Assembly: GCF_003086295.3 (NCBI RefSeq)
Contig: NC_092054.1
Coordinates: 54,047,353 to 54,111,352, forward strand
Length of the DNA stretch: 64,000 nucleotides
Reading direction: 5' to 3'
Origin: Arachis hypogaea
Lineage: Eukaryota > Streptophyta > Magnoliopsida > Fabales > Fabaceae
Shown: one piece after another, positions 59,301 to 64,000 of the stretch
Numbering within the stretch: the stretch's first letter is position 1
Layout of the letters: each line of letters begins with the position of its first letter
Translations under genes and position numbers: made by a program
Notes under the pieces: model-generated
What the model was told of the DNA's origin: nothing
The model's database searches: none
What the model saw: only the letters and a program-made list of their open reading frames with translations

Positions 59301-62280
59301 TTGTATGTAAGATAGGTGAGTGAGGCATTACCAACCCAAATATTTTCTGAAAATTTATTGTGAGAACCATCACTCATAGGGAAGGGGAGAGAAGAGGAGG
59401 TAACAGGTGAGTTGAATTTTACAGAAAAGCACGTTTATTAAAATAGAAGAAAAGAGCACAAAAGAAGTGTGAGGCATTTTTAGTCAGAAATACGAAATTT
59501 AACAACTAAATCTTTATGTGGATAAATCATGCAATAAAGCATCACAATCCATATGAGAGTTAGATAAAGAAACACCATTGATCAGATCATGAGCAAGCAA
59601 AGGCATGACGAATAAGTAATTTTTCCCTAAATAAGGTCAACAATTGAAAAACAGAAAAAAAAATCACTGCATATTATAGCATTTCTTGCAAAATAAAGAT
59701 ACCAGAACATGGCATGAAATGATAAAAGGTAAAAGCCAGTAAGCTACCTTTGCCTCCTTACAAGAGCTTAAAACCCTCAATTTAGTGGTTTCTTTTTCCC
59801 GCGTTTGGGGGGGGGGGGGGGGGGATGTAAATTTATAGCATGTGTAATTTGTTTTATAAATTGACAAATCTCGAGATTAGGTGAGTGAAATGCTTTTATT
59901 GGCACAAATTGAGTGCACACTTGCGAATCTCATTATAGGCAGAAAGTTGATTAGCTTCACTTTTTTCTCTTTCTGAATCAAAATTACCCTAAGTATCAAA
60001 TATTATATATTATACAAACAATTCACAATGAAAAGCACTACTTTTAAAATTTTTTCCTTCGTAAAATCGAAACAAAGCACTACTTTTAAGTTAAACTACT
60101 TTAAGTTAATACGCTAATGTATCGGTTGAATATTTATTGTTTTTCCATTTTTATATATGCCTCATGACTCTTCATTTCTCATGGAATTTCTTTGCTTATA
60201 ACGCTAACGTCTATGATGAAATTGGTGCTGCTTGAATTCATTACTCATTAGTTTCTGACTTTTCAAAATCTGATAATGTCTTTTTTAGTTAGATATACAT
60301 CCGCTTGTTTCCACATACATTATTTATTGAGCTATTGAGAATTTGACTTACATATTCTATAAACTAGGTTATCCCTGTTCTTTAGAACTGTCTTGCTTGG
60401 ATTGTTGAATTCCGTTTATTCAATACAAAAATGCCGAGTCTGCATTGTGAATAAATATTCATTATGACACTTATGTCATGTTTTCCAGGTTCATATTGTC
60501 CAATTATGTTGCTGTTTTCAGAATCTTACTACCCTATGAGCAGGTGTCCATGTTTAATTGCAATTCTTAACGTTCTTTCAGGTCTTTAATGTAATCATAT
60601 TAAACAAATTTTTCATTCTTTTATGTCTATATTTCTTCTGAAATTTTCTCAGGCTTTAAGAAGGCAGATATGTTCACTCCTGATGACTTCCCTTCGTACC
60701 AATGCAGAGGTAATTTATGCTTTTAAACAAGATGACTATGTTTCACTATTAACATTCTTTATTACATAGAGTTTATACTTTACATACAATATAGGGTTTG
60801 CTTTGTCATAATTCCTTAATTTGTTGACAGCTGGAAGGAGAAGCCGGTGAACCTATTTTTCGCCGTTTGGTCTTGCGTTCAGTTGCTCATATTATTAGGC
60901 TTTATAGTTCTTCCCTCATCACTGAATGTGAGGTAAGTTTTCTTTTCCTTTTTCCATGTAACCATTCTTTAATGTCAAGTAAACTTCTGGAACAGTCACT
61001 ACAGCCTTCTACGATGTTAAGATGATAAACTGAACTTAGGATAACATTAATTACTTAGAGGTGAAGGAGAACTAAAAAAAATTGTAACTTGACAATCTTG
61101 TTTTTAATGGGTTCCGTTTACGATGTTAAGATTTTAAACTGAATTTAGGATAACATTTGTTACTTAGAGGTGAAGGAGAAGTAAAAAAACATTTTTGTAA
61201 CTTGACAATCTTGTTTTTAATGGGTTCCTTATCGTCCTTACTTTTTGTAATTTCTTCTCTTTACCTCAATAAAATTCTTTCTTGTTTCTTACTTGAAATT
61301 TTTTAAGGTGAAGAAGGGAAAAGAGAAGAGGGGGTGCAGGGTTCATAAAATGGGTTTAAATGAGGATGAGAACTAAGTGTGGAAGGGGAAACAAAATTTT
61401 GGTTGGGACTGGGGGGATAAAGGGCCAAAGAATAGCTCTTACCTTGAGACATTGTAGTCTATTTGCAACTCTCCATTAAAGAGAGCTCTTCATGAACGTT
61501 TTAGGCTGAATCCACTAATCGGTCAGGACAGCAACCTATTGCATAAGCGGCCACTTTAAATTTTTATTTTATCTTTTTCATTTATCCTCACACACTAAAG
61601 AGGCAATACATATGATAGCCCTGGAATAATTTCATTTCCAGAAAGCCTTTCCTTCTCACTGTCCTAACTCTATTTTTAAAGATAGTCTACTGCATGTGGT
61701 CTATAAAAGTTCTGATCTGCATTTTCTGGGGCTTGAGACCTCCAGGCCTTGGCATTATAATATGGGACTGTATGTTATTGTTTCACCGATGTCAGGCCCT
61801 GAAAGTAGAACAAGCTTCTGGTTGTAAGTGGCAAAAATTTGGTTTTGAGTACTCTTTGACATTGCATCCTATCTAGAGCACTTGTCTATGGGCTGAAATT
61901 ACATCCTCACTTGAGTTTAATGCCTCACAATGAGTAATTTATGTGATCTTAGTTTGAACCTCCTAATATATCGATAGCATCCCATTCTCTACAGAATCTG
62001 ATGGTGCTATATTATTCATTTATTTATTTATTTTTTATTTGCAGGTATTTCTCAGTATGTTATTGAAGGTTACCTTTCTTGACTTGCCACTATGGCATCG
62101 AATTCTTGTTCTTGAGATTTTGAGGGTAATCCATATGTTCATTGTTATTCTTTTCATTTTCCTTTCATATGGGTTATTGATTCGATTTGTCAATCTTTAA
62201 TCTAAAACTAGAAATGATGGACTGTAGGGATTTTGTGTCGAGGCACGGACCTTGCGAATTCTTTTCCAAAATTTTGATAT
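53302..62280 (+). CDS. MON2: MON2 homologue (Golgi/endosome trafficking), 5' part, 12 exons
   Basis: Exons with GT-AG borders: 53302-53406, 53866-54051, 54350-54439, 57042-57115, 57316-57471, 57649-57769, 57953-58008, 60489-60543, 60653-60709, 60831-60932, 62045-62125, 62228-62280. Phases agree throughout and give 378 codons plus 2 nt. The start MAFMAVLESDLRALS, SEIAHNEDILRIFLMACEVR (residues 40-60) and TLQTISIIFQSRL form the DCB region. RLVLRSVAHIIRLY to FQNFD (310-378) is the HUS region shared with large ARF-GEFs. MON2 lacks the Sec7 catalytic domain; in yeast and animals it works with Dopey and Arl1 in traffic between endosomes and Golgi. The protein is usually over 1600 residues, so most lies beyond the window. 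No stop or frameshift is seen; probably functional. Confidence 0.93.
55410..55827 (+). repeat. Possible solo LTR in MON2 intron 3
   Basis: Starts about TGTTATGTACC and ends about CAGTTGTTACA. Its composition resembles a short copia-type LTR: purine-rich upstream part, ACTGTTCCTTG, then a T-rich tail. No clean target duplication, so the call rests on termini and texture only. Confidence 0.35.
55830..56900 (-). pseudogene. LINE reverse transcriptase C-terminal fragment in MON2 intron 3
   Basis: Minus-strand frames in order: a LINE thumb-like piece right of the TRIM (56900-56783); then RDLVGKKISKRFQVWKG (56310-56260), KIMRDFLWSGYF (56150-56090), LAKNKEDXGGLSLGNL-type sequence with a stop (X), FATKWLWCF (55990-55970) and SLWHKVIKSKYG (55950-55920). 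This order is typical of non-LTR RT ends. Several frameshifts. Split by the TRIM. Confidence 0.75.
56329..56782 (+). mobile_element. TRIM-type miniature LTR retrotransposon
   Basis: 454 bp. LTRs 56329-56473 (145 bp) and 56636-56782 (147 bp), both TGTTAGGGA...TAACA and highly similar. The primer site TGGTATCAGAGCC at 56475-56487 matches the 3' end of initiator tRNA-Met over 13 bases. A G-rich tract CCAGGGGCGG lies shortly before the second LTR. Flanks GATTT (56324-56328) and GATTC (56783-56787) are a TSD with one change. No coding capacity. I looked for a 5S rRNA segment, as in Cassandra elements, and saw none. Confidence 0.9.
58009..60488 (+). other. MON2 intron 7 (2.5 kb) with a LINE-like fragment
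   Basis: The minus-strand frame 59097-58906 reads LDKLIWKLNFPPFIKVLFGL, resembling the zinc-binding end (zf-RVT) of plant LINEs, where W-K-P-K-F-W spacing is typical. An 18-base G run lies at 59807-59824. The rest is AT-rich without other features. Confidence 0.5.
59807..59824 (+). repeat. G18 homopolymer in MON2 intron 7
   Basis: Uninterrupted run of 18 G. Likely length-variable and hard to sequence. Confidence 0.9.
61011..61228 (+). repeat. Tandem duplication of 109 bp in MON2 intron 10
   Basis: Two copies start ACGATGTTAAGAT at 61011 and 61120 and end near GGGTTCC. They share GATAACATT, TTACTTAGAGGTGAAGGAGA and CTTGACAATCTTG with a few changes. Purely intronic. Confidence 0.88.
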
Positions 62281-62755
62281 GTAAGTTAATACTTTTGTTT
62301 GTTTTATGATATTGTCCATAATGGTTGGTAGTACTGATTCATCAGTACGCCTTATAACTACTCTATCCCATTGTAGTGTTCTGTGTGCACCTTGGCAATA
62401 TAGGTCATTGCTTGTCAGTACTACTCAGTACTAATGGATATTTTAACAATTTAGATTTACATAGAATGGGGAAGTCTTTCGAAGATTTGACTCAATACGG
62501 CATGTTTATATATTTAAGAAACTGATGGAGGTTTGTAAAAGGGAGTAAACCATAGTTGGTGATTTGTACTATGTAAAGCCTATGTGGCATTGCACATTTA
62601 TTCAATTCTTTGGTTATCAAATGCTTGTATCTTTAGGGATGAGTACTTACCCTTGTTGTCCATGTTATTGTCAAACAACAAAAATACTACAAAGCTTTAT
62701 CTCACTAGATGAGGTCGGTTACATGGATCAAATGATGCCATTGTGCCCTATTGCT

Positions 62756-63647
62756 GTGTTTGGTTAGTGTCCTTTAGACACAAGAACACATACACAAATA
62801 GACATAGGCATACACATACACAAATTTTTTTAACATGTTTGGTGATGATGTACAAGACACAATTGTCTAATTCAAATATTGTCTAATTCAAATGTCTATT
62901 TTACACCAGCTATAACCACCACCACCATCACCACCATTGATTTTCAGCACCATTTTCAACCTCACTCCAAATCAATATCAACAACAATTTAATCATCAGT
63001 TCAACAATTCAAATAAAAAGAAAAAAAAAACTAAAACATACTAAAAGGTTCAACAATTAACTTTCGGTTTTTTAAAAAAAACTGATACAAAAAAGACAGA
63101 GGCAGGGAAGGAGTTGGCACAAGGGAGATGATGTCGATGAAGTGGGATGGAGATGTGACAGAGGTGACTCGATGAAGTTGAAGAAAGATGGAGGTGAGGC
63201 AGAAAATGATGGCGGCTTGGAGGGAGGGTTGCGAAGGAGGAGTAGAAATAGATGAAAAAGAGAGCAGAGGGAGGAAGGGTGGAATGAAGAGGAGGACGAA
63301 GAGAGGAGGGCATTGTGGCATCGGTGGCGGTGGTGGTGTAATGATCGGTGATGGAGGGAGAGGACAGTGGTAGAGGAATGCAAAGGGAGGGAGGAGCAGA
63401 GAGAGTGGGAAAAGAGGGGTTAGGTTGAGGATAAAATTGGCAATTTGAAAAATAATTAAGGATGAAAGTGTCAAAATTCGTGTATTATAGAATGTGTCTC
63501 AATGTCTCTGCTTTAAAGAGGCGTCCTGAAGACATGTATATTATGTGCATTTGTGTGCCACTGTGTTCATAAAAAACGTGTCTTAACAAACGGTGGAAAT
63601 GTGCCACTGTGTCCATGTTTTTGATGGACATGGGCACTAACCAAACA
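62756..63647. mobile_element. MITE-like element downstream of MON2 exon 12
   Basis: 892 bp between inverted ends TGTTTGGTTAGTG and CACTAACCAAACA, a perfect 13-bp pair, flanked by CTG on both sides (62753-62755 and 63648-63650). The interior has AC-rich ends and a purine-rich centre (63075-63425), whose complement gives proline/serine-rich frames that are not credible proteins. No transposase. A PIF/Harbinger- or hAT-like non-autonomous element is possible. Confidence 0.7.
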
Positions 63648-63650
63648 CTG

Positions 63651-64000
63651 CCTATCATATATTATATTATGTTTACAATGAGACTATTTACATATTGATT
63701 TCTTTTCATTACCTCGTTTATGGTTTGTTTAGGTCTTCGTCTACCTTTTGCCACTTGTATATTTCCATCTGATTCACCCTTCTAACTAGATGCTTTGCGG
63801 ACCTTCTCCTCCACTTGTCTATGTTATTGTCAAAAATATAAAATCAGCAGAGCTAGAAAGCTAGAATAATGTAACAAGAATCTCTTAAAGAAATCATGAT
63901 AGTAGTTGGATGCAATGTGGTGGGGTGTACTTATTTATCCAAATATCAGTTATTATGTTACATTATTCTGCATCTAATGTCTGGGAAAAGGTTCTCGCTA
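63651..64000 (+). other. No exon recognised before the window edge
   Basis: AT-rich sequence; no acceptor followed by a frame resembling the next part of MON2. Probably still intron 12. Confidence 0.5.

Noticed and set aside
63031..63474. Proline/serine/leucine-rich frames of 87-147 codons on the minus strand
   Set aside because: Complement of a purine-rich tract inside a MITE-like element; open in three frames at once.

Overview
This is nuclear DNA of a flowering plant, most likely a legume and plausibly peanut (Arachis). The grounds are AT-rich DNA packed with Ty3/gypsy LTR retrotransposons, LTRs carrying GCGTACGC-type palindromes that I associate with Arachis repeats, and a plant-type intron-rich gene. 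The species is inference; gene structure and element boundaries are read from the sequence.

Positions 1-41929 are a stack of elements inserted inside one another. Most edges are proved by TG...CA termini and 5-bp target-site duplications (TSDs). From outside in: F, an old chromovirus-type LTR (37984-41929, minus), holds E, a non-autonomous LTR element (minus; enters at position 1, ends 37978). E holds A, a Tekay/Del-like chromovirus (2670-35228, minus, TSD CAAAT). A holds B, an Athila-like gypsy element (10758-31253, plus, TSD ATTAG). B holds C, a complete non-autonomous LTR element (19383-27490, minus, TSD TGCCT). Three solo LTRs of one related family sit in E (D1, 1184-2606), B (D2, 15732-17202) and F (D3, 38769-40151), each with a perfect TSD. 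Host reading frames resume across the insertions. All gag/pol genes carry stops or frameshifts. The only long undamaged retroelement frame of its own is a 331-codon ORF of unknown function in C.

Positions 41930-53050 are decayed repeats: plus-oriented chromovirus LTR relics, L1-type LINE endonuclease and RNase H fragments, a FAR1/FHY3-like MULE transposase relic and a GC-rich inverted-repeat element.

From 53302 to at least 62280 there is one real host gene on the plus strand, a MON2 homologue (Golgi/endosome trafficking). Twelve exons are legible and give 378 codons plus 2 nt; the gene runs past the right edge. Its introns hold a LINE fragment split by a small TRIM-type retrotransposon, an LTR-like sequence, another LINE fragment and a MITE-like element. 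A GGCCCA-containing promoter precedes it.

The most interesting signal is in B and C. They have unrelated LTRs and opposite orientations but share a tRNA-Asp-type primer site, a GCGCTTGTTGGGAG motif, and a perfect stem with a GGGA loop exactly 18 nt before the 3' LTR. This suggests that C, which has no polymerase, is mobilised by B-type elements through shared RNA signals.
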